Source of the DNA: Leucobacter chromiireducens subsp. chromiireducens
GTDB lineage: Bacteria; Actinomycetota; Actinomycetes; Actinomycetales; Microbacteriaceae
Assembly: GCF_016758255.1 (NCBI RefSeq)
Contig: NZ_QYAD01000001.1
Location: 496,001-560,000, forward strand
Direction of reading: 5' to 3'
Length of the DNA stretch: 64,000 bases
Notes under the pieces: model-generated
The model's database searches: none
The model's input: the letters and a program-made list of their open reading frames with translations, nothing else
Told to the model about the DNA's origin: nothing
Made by a program: the position numbers and the translations under genes
Shown: piece after piece, positions 1 to 8,054 of the stretch
Layout: each line of letters begins with the position of its first letter
How positions within the stretch are numbered: the stretch's first letter is position 1

Positions 1-680
1 CTGAGCACCCCGGGCTGCTCGGACCCGACGACTACGACGTGGCCGGTGCCGCAACGGGCGTGGTCGAGGCCGACAAGATGCTGCAGCCCTCGCGAGTGCA
101 GGATGGCGACGTCGTGCTCGCGATGGCGGCATCGGGCCTGCACTCGAACGGCTTCTCGCTCGTGCGTCACATCCTTGCTGAGCGTGGGATCGGGTACCAC
201 GACCACAGCGACGACCTGGGCGCGAGCTACGGGGAGGCGCTCCTTACGCCGACCGCGCTATACACGGGCCCGCTGCTGCGCGTGCTCGAGGATCCCGCGC
301 TCGATGGTGCGATCCACATGCTGAGCCATGTCACGGGCGGCGGCATTGCTGCCAACCTCGCGCGCGTGCTGCCCCAGGGCACCTGGGTCGAGGTGGATCG
401 CGGCACGTGGTCCCCGCTGCCCGTCTTCCGCCACCTTGCTGAGCTGGGCGGGCACTCGCTCGAGTCGCTCGAGGGCGCCTGGAACTTGGGTGTGGGCATG
501 TTCGCGGTTGTCGCCGCGGATCAGGCGCCGCAGGTTGCTGCCGCGCTCACGGCCGAGGGGCTGGAGACTTGGGTGGCCGGCACGGTGTCGAGCACTGCTC
601 GCGATTTCACCGGTTTTGAGCAGGGCGCAAAGGGTGTCGACGGCGGCGCTGTGCGCCTCGTCGGCGGCTACGCGGCCTAA
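1..680 (+). CDS. purM: Phosphoribosylformylglycinamidine cyclo-ligase, 3' part (AIR synthetase)
   Basis: This is the C-terminal part of PurM, which makes aminoimidazole ribotide from FGAM with ATP in purine synthesis. The reading frame is open from base 3 and ends in TAA at 680, so about 226 residues are present of a family length near 345-360. Recognisable stretches are GVVEADKML, the Gly-rich LHSNGFSLVRH, LLTPTALY and the HVTGGGIAANLARVLP segment typical of PurM. The start lies outside the window. A short GC-rich hairpin follows the stop. Identification is confident from these motifs. Confidence 0.95.
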   Translation, partial: EHPGLLGPDDYDVAGAATGVVEADKMLQPSRVQDGDVVLAMAASGLHSNGFSLVRHILAERGIGYHDHSDDLGASYGEALLTPTALYTGPLLRVLEDPALDGAIHMLSHVTGGGIAANLARVLPQGTWVEVDRGTWSPLPVFRHLAELGGHSLESLEGAWNLGVGMFAVVAADQAPQVAAALTAEGLETWVAGTVSSTARDFTGFEQGAKGVDGGAVRLVGGYAA

Positions 681-685
681 CCACT

Positions 686-706
686 GCGGCCCCCTTGGTG
701 GGCCGC
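686..706 (+). terminator. Short hairpin after purM
   Basis: Seven-base-pair GC stem (GCGGCCC / GGGCCGC) with a 7-base loop, 6 bases after the purM stop. There is no T-run behind it, so termination is only a guess. Confidence 0.4.
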
Positions 707-849
707 TGCTCGGCTGGATTCACTCTCTACTTGAGGGTGAGGGGACTTTCCAGAGTGGGATCAGGGCTTCCTCACGGTGTCCTGTTTTGCCGCGTGTTTC
801 CGCGGTTTTCTGGGCTCTGAATGTCAGTGGTCCCTGCTTGAATGAGCAC

Positions 850-2913
850 ATGACCACCACCCGAGGCTCTCCCCCTGCTGGCTCGCCGCTCGCGCCGCGC
901 CGGGCTTCCCGGGTGCGTTTCCAGAAGACCCCCAGCCCGTCCGCTCCAAACCCCGCCGCCGCCCCGGAGTTCGACCCCACCGAGCTCATCACCAAAGCGT
1001 TCGCGTCCGCCGCCCCGGGTGTCATCCCACCCGTGTTCTCCGTTCGGGTGGTGGATGACGTGGTCGGCATGCTGGAACAGTTTGACCGCTTCCAGAGCAT
1101 TCTCACCGCCGCACGCCTGAACGTTCTTTCCTTCGCGATGGAGACCGCGGTGCACCGTGCCCCTTCCGGCAGTGGCGACATCCCGTACCGTTCCCTGCGT
1201 GCCGAAATCGCTACCGCCCTCCACCAGAGCGAACACATCGTGGAGCGCGATCTGAACCTTGCGAGTGCGCTCACGATGCGTTTCCCTGCGACTCTGCCGC
1301 GTATGCTCACCGGGCAGGTTTCTCCCGAGCATGTGCGGGCACTTGTGGAATCCGCGGACGCGCTGGGGCTTGGGCAGGACTCGGAGTCGGTGCGTGTGCG
1401 GGGTAGGTACGAGGCGGAGGTGTTGCGGCGTGCTGAGTCCCAGACTCCGCAGCGTTTGCGGCCGATCGCGCGGAAGCTTGCGCGTGAGCTCGCGAGAACG
1501 TTGCCGAAGCCGGCCCCGTTCCCGGGCGTTGACTCCACGGGCGGTGGCCCGGCAGGTGCTGACCAGTCCTCCCCGGATCCGTCCAGCACCGACCCGAGTG
1601 CCTCTGACCCGGTGAGCACCGACCCGAACGACACAGCTCCAACAAGCACCGATCCCAGCGACACCGAACCAAACACCGGCGCTCCTGCACCCTCCCCGGA
1701 GTGTGAGCGGCGGGTGTGGGTGCGTGATCACGAGAACGGCATGGCGGAGCTTGTGGCGTTCATGCCGACTCCTGTGGCGTATGCCATTCATGATCGCTTG
1801 ACGCGGCTCGCGAAGTCCGCGGAGGTCACCGAGCACCAACTCGCCCGCACCCTCACTGGTCGCGATGGTCTTTCCGCGGGTGCAGGCATCGGCACGCGCA
1901 CGCGCACGAGCACGGGCACGGGCGCGGGTGAAGAGTCACCCGCGCACCCCACGCGCAAGCCACGGGGTGTGAGAGCACAGAGTGTCGCAGAACGACGGCG
2001 CATGCTCCGGGAACTCCGTCCGGGCATGAAAGGTGGGCGTCCCGGGGTGCGAGAGATCCGGGCCGGGATCCCCAAGCGCAGTCGCGCTCAGACTCGCACG
2101 GATGTGTTCCGGGACTTGCTCCTTGCTGGGGATCCGATGCGGCTGGTTGCGGGGTCTCCGGAGGAGGCGGTGCGGGCGCACATCCAGGTCGTGGTGACCA
2201 CCACAGCAGCCCCGGCAAGCGCCAATGCGGGCCCTGTCCCGGGCGCACGCCCTGCGGGTCCGACCGGCACTACCCCCACTGCTTCGGCGCCGCCGGAGTT
2301 CACGGATGCCGAACTCATCGGGTCCGGACCCATCGACCCTGAACAGATTCGTGGCTACGCAGGTCACGCGGACTTCTGGGAGAAAGTCACCGTGTCGGGT
2401 GAGAGTGGGGATGTACTGAGTGTGGATCGGTATCGCCCCAGTGCACAGATGCGCCGTTTCCTCGGGGCCCGCGACCTGCACTGCAGGTTCCCCGGTTGCC
2501 GGGTCCCGGTGAACCGATGCGATATCGACCACACGATCCCCGCAGCAGATGGCGGCACGACATCCACAGACAACCTTGCACATCTCTGCCGAGGCCACCA
2601 CACCATGAAGCACAACTCTGACTGGGACCACCGGTTGTTGCCGGACGGGACGATGCGCTGGCGATCCCCAACCGGACGCGTGTACGACGATGAACCACCA
2701 AGCCGGGTGAGGTTCCTGAAACACGAGAACACCGGAACACCACCACCGGGGCCATCAGCGACGAGGTCATCGCCGCCGCCCACAGCACCGGTATCAGCGC
2801 CGAGCTCATTCGCACCGAAGGCTGCAGCACCGACACCGTCGGTCCGCACAGCACGACCGCTTGTTCCTCCACGGCCCGTCGTTGACGACGATCCCGACGA
2901 TCACCCGTTCTGA
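850..2913 (+). CDS. DUF222 / HNH endonuclease-domain protein (13E12-repeat type)
   Basis: A 687-residue protein of the actinobacterial DUF222-HNH family, often present in several copies per genome; its role is unknown. The N-terminal half (about residues 60-210) is the helical DUF222 region. The middle is a low-complexity Ser/Thr/Asp/Pro linker (about residues 225-275, many DPSSTDP-like units). The C-terminal HNH motif reads CRFPGCRVPVNRCDIDHTIP, followed by NLAHLCRGHH, so the paired Cys, the Asp-His and the final His are present. ATG 850 is chosen because the family-like sequence starts near there and the in-frame upstream sequence overlaps purM. The start is not backed by a clear ribosome site. 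Confidence 0.85.
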   Translation: MTTTRGSPPAGSPLAPRRASRVRFQKTPSPSAPNPAAAPEFDPTELITKAFASAAPGVIPPVFSVRVVDDVVGMLEQFDRFQSILTAARLNVLSFAMETAVHRAPSGSGDIPYRSLRAEIATALHQSEHIVERDLNLASALTMRFPATLPRMLTGQVSPEHVRALVESADALGLGQDSESVRVRGRYEAEVLRRAESQTPQRLRPIARKLARELARTLPKPAPFPGVDSTGGGPAGADQSSPDPSSTDPSASDPVSTDPNDTAPTSTDPSDTEPNTGAPAPSPECERRVWVRDHENGMAELVAFMPTPVAYAIHDRLTRLAKSAEVTEHQLARTLTGRDGLSAGAGIGTRTRTSTGTGAGEESPAHPTRKPRGVRAQSVAERRRMLRELRPGMKGGRPGVREIRAGIPKRSRAQTRTDVFRDLLLAGDPMRLVAGSPEEAVRAHIQVVVTTTAAPASANAGPVPGARPAGPTGTTPTASAPPEFTDAELIGSGPIDPEQIRGYAGHADFWEKVTVSGESGDVLSVDRYRPSAQMRRFLGARDLHCRFPGCRVPVNRCDIDHTIPAADGGTTSTDNLAHLCRGHHTMKHNSDWDHRLLPDGTMRWRSPTGRVYDDEPPSRVRFLKHENTGTPPPGPSATRSSPPPTAPVSAPSSFAPKAAAPTPSVRTARPLVPPRPVVDDDPDDHPF

Positions 2914-2945
2914 TGGAGAGGTTGCAGCGCAGCTCAGAGAAGAGT

Positions 2946-3413
2946 TCAGTGCCGTTCGATGAGCGCGGTTGCAATCGCGGCGAGTCCCTCGCCGCGACCG
3001 GTGAAACCCAAATGATCGGTCGTCGTCGCAGCGAGAGACACTGGTGCGCCGACGAGCTCACTCATCACCAGCTGAGCCTCCTCGCGGCGAGCGGAGAAGC
3101 GCGGACGGTTGCCCACGATCTGTACGCTCACGTTCACCGGGGCAAACCCTGCGGCCGCGAGCCGCTCAAGAGCCAAGCGCACGAAGCCCGTACTTGCGGC
3201 GCCCTCCGTGCCGGGCTCGTCGACACCCACCAACTCTCCGATGTCTCCAAGCCCCGCAGCGGACAGCAGAGCGTCCACGACCGCGTGGCACACCGCATCG
3301 CCGTCACTGTGGCCACTGAGACCTGGCTCGCCCGGCCAGTCCAGGCCAGCGAGGCGCAGCGGTGCCGACTCGTCGTAGGCATGGACGTCAAAGCCAGAGC
3401 CCACCCGCATCAC
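2946..3413 (-). CDS. ispF: 2-C-methyl-D-erythritol 2,4-cyclodiphosphate synthase
   Basis: A 155-residue enzyme of the MEP isoprenoid pathway. It cyclises CDP-methylerythritol phosphate to MEcPP with loss of CMP, in the cytoplasm. The N-terminus RVGSGFDVHAY carries the Asp-His metal pair, and GHSDGDAVCHAVVDALLSAAGLGDIGE is the family signature. Length equals the usual 155-165. The start overlaps the ispD stop by 4 bases, so the two are translationally coupled in the order carD-ispD-ispF. Confidence 0.96.
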   Translation of the reverse strand: MMRVGSGFDVHAYDESAPLRLAGLDWPGEPGLSGHSDGDAVCHAVVDALLSAAGLGDIGELVGVDEPGTEGAASTGFVRLALERLAAAGFAPVNVSVQIVGNRPRFSARREEAQLVMSELVGAPVSLAATTTDHLGFTGRGEGLAAIATALIERH

Positions 3414-4174
3414 GCGTCCTCCTCCAGGCCCACAGCGTTCGCGGCAAGGAAGTGCTCGAGAATGGGCATGTCTTCGGGGGTGGTCAGCTTGTGGGCACGA
3501 AGCTCTCCCGGCACCGTGCGCACCCGGCCGCCCGACCGCTGCACGACCTCAGCATCATCCGTGGGGAGCATGTCACCGGGGCCCTCCGAACGTGCGGAGT
3601 GCGCCGCAGCCAAAAGCTCTCGAGGGAACCCCTGAGGCGTCTGCACGGCAACCAGCGGGGTGCGGTCAACGGTCTCGTGCACCACCCCGTCAGCGTCGAC
3701 TCGCTTGAGGGTGTCGGTCACGGGGAGCGCGGGCACCACCGAATCACCCGTGCGCACCACCTCGGCTGCAACGCGCTCGAACAACTCGGCGCTTGCGAAG
3801 GGGCGTGCAGCATCGTGCACCAACACGGTCTCGACGCTTGCGGGGAGCGCCTCAAGGCCGAAGCGCACTGACTCGTGACGCTCACGGCCACCCGCCACAA
3901 CGGACACGGTCCAGTCGGAATCCCGGGGCAGGATCGCATCCACGAGTTCCAGCGCTTGAGCCGCACGCGCCTCAGGGATGACGAGCACCAGATGACCCGC
4001 GTGGGGGAGGGACGTCACCACGCTGATGCCGAACTCGATCAGCGTGCGTCCACGAAGCTCGACGAAGGCCTTCGGTACCTCCGCGCCCAGGCGGCGGCCT
4101 GACCCAGCACCGACCAAGATGACGCCAAGTGCGGGAAGCGGATGTGTCGCAGATTCAGAGTGGTGGGCGCTCAT
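3410..4174 (-). CDS. ispD: 2-C-methyl-D-erythritol 4-phosphate cytidylyltransferase
   Basis: A 254-residue cytidylyltransferase that makes CDP-methylerythritol from MEP and CTP, the step before those catalysed by IspE and IspF. The N-terminal nucleotide loop is VILVGAGSGRRLG with the following PKAFVELRGRTL. DAARPFAS and the late PTDDAEVVQRSGGRVRTVPGE segment are typical of IspD. A -10-like TACGCT lies 6 bases upstream of ATG, suggesting a leaderless transcript separate from carD. The carD terminator lies between the two genes. Confidence 0.95.
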   Translation of the reverse strand: MSAHHSESATHPLPALGVILVGAGSGRRLGAEVPKAFVELRGRTLIEFGISVVTSLPHAGHLVLVIPEARAAQALELVDAILPRDSDWTVSVVAGGRERHESVRFGLEALPASVETVLVHDAARPFASAELFERVAAEVVRTGDSVVPALPVTDTLKRVDADGVVHETVDRTPLVAVQTPQGFPRELLAAAHSARSEGPGDMLPTDDAEVVQRSGGRVRTVPGELRAHKLTTPEDMPILEHFLAANAVGLEEDA

Positions 4175-4180
4175 AGCCCC

Positions 4181-4186
4181 AGCGTA
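4181..4186 (-). promoter_or_regulatory. -10 element of a leaderless ispD transcript
   Basis: TACGCT on the minus strand ends 6 bases before the ispD ATG, with no ribosome binding site between. This is the same spacing as at many other genes in the window. Confidence 0.55.
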
Positions 4187-4200
4187 CCCGCGGGGAAAAC

Positions 4201-4231
4201 AAAACGCCCCGCATCACGTGCGGGGCGTTTT
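4201..4231 (-). terminator. Terminator of carD
   Basis: AAAACGCCCCGCA and its complement form a 13-base stem around a short loop. On the minus strand it is followed by a T-rich GTTTTG run, placed 18 bases after the carD stop. Confidence 0.8.
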
Positions 4232-4249
4232 GGTACGGCGTGCCGAGGC

Positions 4250-4735
4250 TTAGGAAGCGAGCACCTCATCGAGGACGGCGCCAGCCTTCTCCTCATCGGT
4301 CTTCTCAGCGAGTGCGAGCTCCGAGACGAGGATCTGCCGCGCCTTCGCGAGCATGCGCTTCTCACCAGCCGAGAGCGAGCGAACTTCCTGGTCGCGGCGC
4401 CACAGGTCGCGGACGACCTCGGATACCTTGATCACGTCGCCGGAGGCGAGCTTCTCAAGGTTGGCCTTGTACCGGCGAGACCAGTTCGTGGGCTCCTCGG
4501 TGAACGGGGCGCGAAGCACCTCGAACACGCGCTCGAGGCCTTCCTTGTCAATCACGTCGCGAACACCGACGAGATCGCAGTTCTCAGCGGGAACCTCGAT
4601 GGTGAGATCGCCCTGGTTTACCTGCAGCTTCAGGAAAAGCTTTTCCTCGCCACCCAGCTTGCGCTTCTTCACCTCGATGATCTTGGCTGCGCCGTGGTGG
4701 GGGTAGACGACGGTCTCTCCGACCTCAAATTGCAT
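4250..4735 (-). CDS. carD: CarD-family transcriptional regulator
   Basis: A 161-residue CarD protein. Family members bind the RNA polymerase beta subunit with the N-terminal Tudor-like domain and stabilise open complexes, notably at rRNA and housekeeping promoters. The N-terminus [19 protein letters not shown] is the RNAP-interaction domain. The C-terminal helical DNA-binding domain contains the conserved [17 protein letters not shown] and a Trp in RDLWRR. Length matches the mycobacterial protein. A good ribosome site (AAAGGAG) lies about 9 bases before ATG. The neighbours ispD and ispF are its usual actinobacterial partners. Confidence 0.96.
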   Translation of the reverse strand: MQFEVGETVVYPHHGAAKIIEVKKRKLGGEEKLFLKLQVNQGDLTIEVPAENCDLVGVRDVIDKEGLERVFEVLRAPFTEEPTNWSRRYKANLEKLASGDVIKVSEVVRDLWRRDQEVRSLSAGEKRMLAKARQILVSELALAEKTDEEKAGAVLDEVLAS

Positions 4736-4790
4736 CGAGTGGCTCCTTTACAGTCCAACCACTAGGATACCACACCCCTTCTCGGCGGAG

Positions 4791-4804
4791 TTAGGCTTAC
4801 CTAA
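4791..4804. promoter_or_regulatory. Possible DtxR/IdeR-type iron box
   Basis: TTAGGCTTACCTAA matches 13 of the last 14 positions of the classical DtxR 19-base consensus; the first five positions match poorly. It sits just upstream of or over the -35 area of the TATGAT promoter that serves the lipoprotein at 4905. Regulation by iron is inferred from the motif only. Confidence 0.4.
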
Positions 4805-4829
4805 GCTGCACGCTCTGCGTGGGGGTGGG

Positions 4830-4835
4830 TATGAT
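4830..4835 (+). promoter_or_regulatory. -10 element upstream of the lipoprotein gene
   Basis: TATGAT, 69 bases before the TTG start of the lipoprotein. There is no clear -35 hexamer at the expected place, which is where the iron-box-like palindrome ends. Confidence 0.45.
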
Positions 4836-4904
4836 GAGAGATGACTGTGTGCGCCGTCTACGTGGAGCACACTCACAGATAGACCCACGGCTCGGAGGAC
4901 CACC

Positions 4905-5444
4905 TTGAAGATTCGGATTGCCTCGTCCATCGCGATCGCGGCGGCCCTCGCCCTCGGCGCCACCGGATGCAGCCTGATCGCACCGCAGGGAACGCTCAAG
5001 CCCTACGCCCCGAGCGATGGCGTTGACGTCAACGTCGAGGGCGTCGATGTGCGCAACATCATGCTGATCGCTGACGAGAGCGGCGAGAACTTCAACGTCG
5101 TATTCGGTGCGGTCAACCTCACCGGTGCGGAGCAGGACCTCGCGGTGACCTTCATGAACGAGGGATCGCAGCAGGCGCGCGCCGAGTTCACGGTACCGAC
5201 CGGCAACACGCTCTTCGGCAACCCCGAGGGTGACGAGGCTCCCGTGCTCGTGACGATCCCCGGGCTTACCCCCGGCCAGACGATCGATGCATACTTCCAG
5301 CAGGCCGGCTCGGCCGAGGTTGAGCATAAGATCCCCGTGCTTGACGGCACGCTCGCGGAGTACCGCAACTACGTACTCCCGGCGGATTTCGCGCAGGACG
5401 AGAACGCTGCGGATGAGGCACAGGCCGAGGCTGCAAGCAAGTAG
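4905..5444 (+). CDS. Putative secreted lipoprotein of unknown function
   Basis: A 179-residue protein starting at TTG with a strong GGAGG site 6 bases upstream. It has a signal peptide (KIR, then a hydrophobic AIAAALALGA stretch) and a lipobox ending in Cys22 (GATGC), so it is probably anchored to the outer face of the membrane. The mature part looks like a small beta-sandwich (VNLTGAEQDLAVTF..., VLVTIPGLTPGQTIDAYFQQ). It ends in a charged EDENAADEAQAEAASK-like tail. I do not recognise the family. It is monocistronic, with its own promoter and a strong terminator. The possible iron box upstream is the only functional hint. Confidence 0.75.
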   Translation: MKIRIASSIAIAAALALGATGCSLIAPQGTLKPYAPSDGVDVNVEGVDVRNIMLIADESGENFNVVFGAVNLTGAEQDLAVTFMNEGSQQARAEFTVPTGNTLFGNPEGDEAPVLVTIPGLTPGQTIDAYFQQAGSAEVEHKIPVLDGTLAEYRNYVLPADFAQDENAADEAQAEAASK

Positions 5445-5460
5445 TTCACGGCTGCAGTGC

Positions 5461-5498
5461 ACAACGCCCCTGAGGAATGATCCTCGGGGGCGTTGTTG
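5461..5498. terminator. Bidirectional terminator after the lipoprotein gene
   Basis: Long hairpin (ACAACGCCCC.GAGGA / TCCTC.GGGGCGTTGT) with loop ATGA, between the convergent lipoprotein and polymerase genes. Confidence 0.8.
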
Positions 5499-5511
5499 CG
5501 TGAGCCGGACG

Positions 5512-7266
5512 CTACTTCGCGCTGGCGCGCGTCACGATGGCGAGGTCGAGCGGAAAGTCGATGGGCGCACCGGGGAAGAGGAGCCGCGCGGCATCCTCTG
5601 CTGCGGCACGGACTGCCTCAGCCGCCTGTTCCGCCTGCTCTTCCGGGGCGTGCACGATCACCTCGTCATGCAGGAAAAACACGAGGTGCGCGCGTCGTGC
5701 GAAGAGCGGGCCGGACGAGCCCGCGGCCGGGGCCTCCGACACCTGGGGAAGCTCAGCGAGCCGGCCGCGGAGGCTCGCGAGCCACGCGAGGGCCCATTCA
5801 GCGGCGGTTCCCTGCACAACAAAGTTGCGGGTGAAGCGGCCAAACTCGCGAGCGGATCGGCGTGCTCGGGCCTCGTCCGCGGAGGTTGCGCCGGGCAGGC
5901 TGGCGCGAGACTGGGTATCGAACCACTCTGGATCCGGCCGCGGGGACGTGCGTCCGAGCAGCGTACTGACCTGTCCGCCGCGTTCTCCCGTCGCCGCGGC
6001 GTTGCCGACAAGCGCCATCGCCGCGGGGTAGCTGCGGCGAAGACGCGGGGCGAGCCGACCGGACTCGCCGGTCGTGGCACCGTACATCGCGCCGAGCATG
6101 GCGAACTTTGCCTCTTCGCGGGTCGCCACCGCGCCTGAACTCACCACACCCGCGTAGAGGTCAGTGCCCCGGGCCGCGGCAGCAAGCGCGTGATCCCCCG
6201 CTGTTGCTGCGAGAACGCGAGGCTCGAGTTGCGAGACGTCCGCGGTGATGAGCCGCCAATTGGGATCGGCGCGCAGCGCAGGCCGAAGCTGACGGGGGAT
6301 CTGCAGCGCCCCGCCTCCGCTTGAGGCCCAGCGCCCGGTGGGCACGCCGCCAGGAACGTATACCGGCCGGTAGCGGCCATCACGGACCCACTCGTCGAGC
6401 CACGCCCACCCGTTCGCCGAGAGGAGACGCGAGAGTTTCTTGTACCGCAGGAGTGGCGGAATCGCGGGGTGTTCGTGTTCAGCGAGCTCCCACTGAGAGG
6501 TGGACGCGACATCGATGCCGGCACGGCGGAGCGACTGTACGAGCTTGGGCGGGGAATCGAGGCTCGCGGTCGGGTCATCGAGCGCGGCTCGCACCTCCGT
6601 CGCGAGCTCGAGCATGCGGGCGGGCTTCACATGCAGCGGTGGGCGCGGGCCGAGCTCAGCCTCGAGAATGCGCTCGTGCTCCGCAATGTCCCAGGGGAGA
6701 CCGGCCGAACTCATCTCGGCCGCGATGAGTGCCCCTGCAGACTCTGCCGCGAGCAGCATGCCCAGTGCACCATCCCGCGCGATCGCCACGTGTTGGCGGA
6801 GGAACTCGGCGTGCGATTCCGCTGCGTCGTATGGCACGGACTCGGCGGAACGCGGCGCTGCCGCAAGCTCGAAGAGCGTGGGCATCGGAGCCTCGGCGGG
6901 CGGGGCCTCCGGGGGAGTGAAGGGCACATCCCAGGCGGCGGCGCTGCGCAACGGGGCCGGATCCTGGACGCGCACGGAACGCGCAAGGATCGTGTGGCAG
7001 AGCCGAAGATCGTGGCACCGGGCAACCCGCACCCCGGCCGCGAGAAGCTTGGGGTACCAGTGCGCCGTGTCGCTCCACACCCACCGGGTAGTTCCCGCTG
7101 CTTCCTGCTCGGCGACGAAACCGGGCAGATCAGCCATGCTCAGCTGCGCGGGGGTTCCCGCGGGCTCGGCAGTACGCGAGAGGGGGATCGCGAGTACACG
7201 CTGCTCCGTCGCCTCGCCGAGCACCCACAGGCTGGGTGGGGCCGAATGCGCGGGATCCTCAGTCAC
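5512..7266 (-). CDS. Family A DNA polymerase without 5' nuclease (bifunctional 3'-5' exonuclease/polymerase type)
   Basis: A 584-residue Pol I-like protein. Annotated actinobacterial relatives are called bifunctional 3'-5' exonuclease/DNA polymerase and are distinct from PolA, which is about 880 residues. TGRWASSGGGALQIPR matches the Pol I TGRLSS...LQNIP segment. Motif A is DVSQLEPR at about residue 343, with Asp, Gln, Glu and Arg kept but Tyr replaced by Val. Motif B is REEAKFAMLGAMYG, keeping Arg and Lys but with Leu where Pol I has Phe762. Motif C is LHDEVIVH with both acidic residues. The N-terminal exonuclease part is poorly conserved and may be inactive. GTG 7266 has a -10 element 6 bases upstream. 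A repair or translesion role is only inferred. Confidence 0.88.
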   Translation of the reverse strand: MTEDPAHSAPPSLWVLGEATEQRVLAIPLSRTAEPAGTPAQLSMADLPGFVAEQEAAGTTRWVWSDTAHWYPKLLAAGVRVARCHDLRLCHTILARSVRVQDPAPLRSAAAWDVPFTPPEAPPAEAPMPTLFELAAAPRSAESVPYDAAESHAEFLRQHVAIARDGALGMLLAAESAGALIAAEMSSAGLPWDIAEHERILEAELGPRPPLHVKPARMLELATEVRAALDDPTASLDSPPKLVQSLRRAGIDVASTSQWELAEHEHPAIPPLLRYKKLSRLLSANGWAWLDEWVRDGRYRPVYVPGGVPTGRWASSGGGALQIPRQLRPALRADPNWRLITADVSQLEPRVLAATAGDHALAAAARGTDLYAGVVSSGAVATREEAKFAMLGAMYGATTGESGRLAPRLRRSYPAAMALVGNAAATGERGGQVSTLLGRTSPRPDPEWFDTQSRASLPGATSADEARARRSAREFGRFTRNFVVQGTAAEWALAWLASLRGRLAELPQVSEAPAAGSSGPLFARRAHLVFFLHDEVIVHAPEEQAEQAAEAVRAAAEDAARLLFPGAPIDFPLDLAIVTRASAK

Positions 7267-7272
7267 GGCCTC

Positions 7273-7278
7273 AGCGTA
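7273..7278 (-). promoter_or_regulatory. -10 element of a leaderless polymerase transcript
   Basis: TACGCT on the minus strand ends 6 bases before the GTG start of the family A polymerase. Confidence 0.5.
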
Positions 7279-7361
7279 GCGCGCCCCTCAGACAGACGAC
7301 GTTTCCCGTGAAACGCCGGCGAGCGAGGTGAGGTGTGAGCGCGAGTGCACGTCGCCGCGGA

Positions 7362-8054
7362 CTACCCGAAGCGGTAGCCGACGCCGCGCACGGTGGAGAT
7401 GAGCTTTGGCTTTGAGGCTTCCTCTTCGATGCGCGCGCGAATGCGCTTCACGTGGACGTCGAGGGTCTTCGTGTCGCCGTAGTAGTTGCTGCCCCACACG
7501 CGATCGATGAGCTGCCCGCGAGTGAGCACGCGGCCGGAGTGGCGCATGAGCATTTCGAGCAGTTCGAACTCGCGCAGCGGCATGGCAATCTCCTCACCGC
7601 GCACGGTGACGGAGTGGCGCTCGGAGTCGAGGCGGATTCCGTGCTCGTCGAGTACGAACGCGTCGAAGGTCTCTCGCTCTTCCTCAACGGCGCCCGAGCG
7701 GCGAAGCGCCGCACGCACGCGCGCCAGCAACTCGCGAGTCGAGTACGGCTTGGTGATGTAGTCGTCGGCGCCGAGCTCGAGCCCCACGACAATGTCGATC
7801 TCGCTGTCCTTTGCGGTCAGCATGATGATCGGCACCTGCGAGGAGAGGCGGATCGCGCGGCAGACCTCGGTGCCCGGCAGGCTTGGCAGCATCAGGTCGA
7901 GCAGCACGAGATCGGGCTGCGCAGAGCCGAACTCGGTGAGCGCGGCGGCGCCGTCGTCGACGACCGTCACACGGTAGCCTTCACGCTCGAGCAGGAAGGC
8001 GAGCGGGCGGGAGATCGATTCCTCGTCCTCGACGAGCAGGATGTGCTGGGCCAC
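7362..8054 (-). CDS. regX3: Phosphate-type response regulator (OmpR/PhoB family)
   Basis: A 230-residue response regulator. The receiver domain has acidic residues in LLVEDEES, a phospho-acceptor Asp53 in LVLLDLMLP, and a conserved Lys in ITKPYSTRE. The C-terminal winged helix contains REFELLEMLMRHSGRVLTRGQLIDRVWG and ends in VRGVGYRFG. The GTG start overlaps the stop of the kinase gene by one base (TAGTG), so the pair is coupled. The RegX3 assignment rests on the kinase partner and on divergent phoU, the standard actinobacterial phosphate-starvation arrangement. Confidence 0.92.
   Translation of the reverse strand: MAQHILLVEDEESISRPLAFLLEREGYRVTVVDDGAAALTEFGSAQPDLVLLDLMLPSLPGTEVCRAIRLSSQVPIIMLTAKDSEIDIVVGLELGADDYITKPYSTRELLARVRAALRRSGAVEEERETFDAFVLDEHGIRLDSERHSVTVRGEEIAMPLREFELLEMLMRHSGRVLTRGQLIDRVWGSNYYGDTKTLDVHVKRIRARIEEEASKPKLISTVRGVGYRFG

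Noticed and set aside
328-849. Longer N-terminus for the DUF222/HNH protein
   Set aside because: The extra in-frame sequence overlaps purM in another frame and has no family-like residues; ATG 850 fits the protein start.
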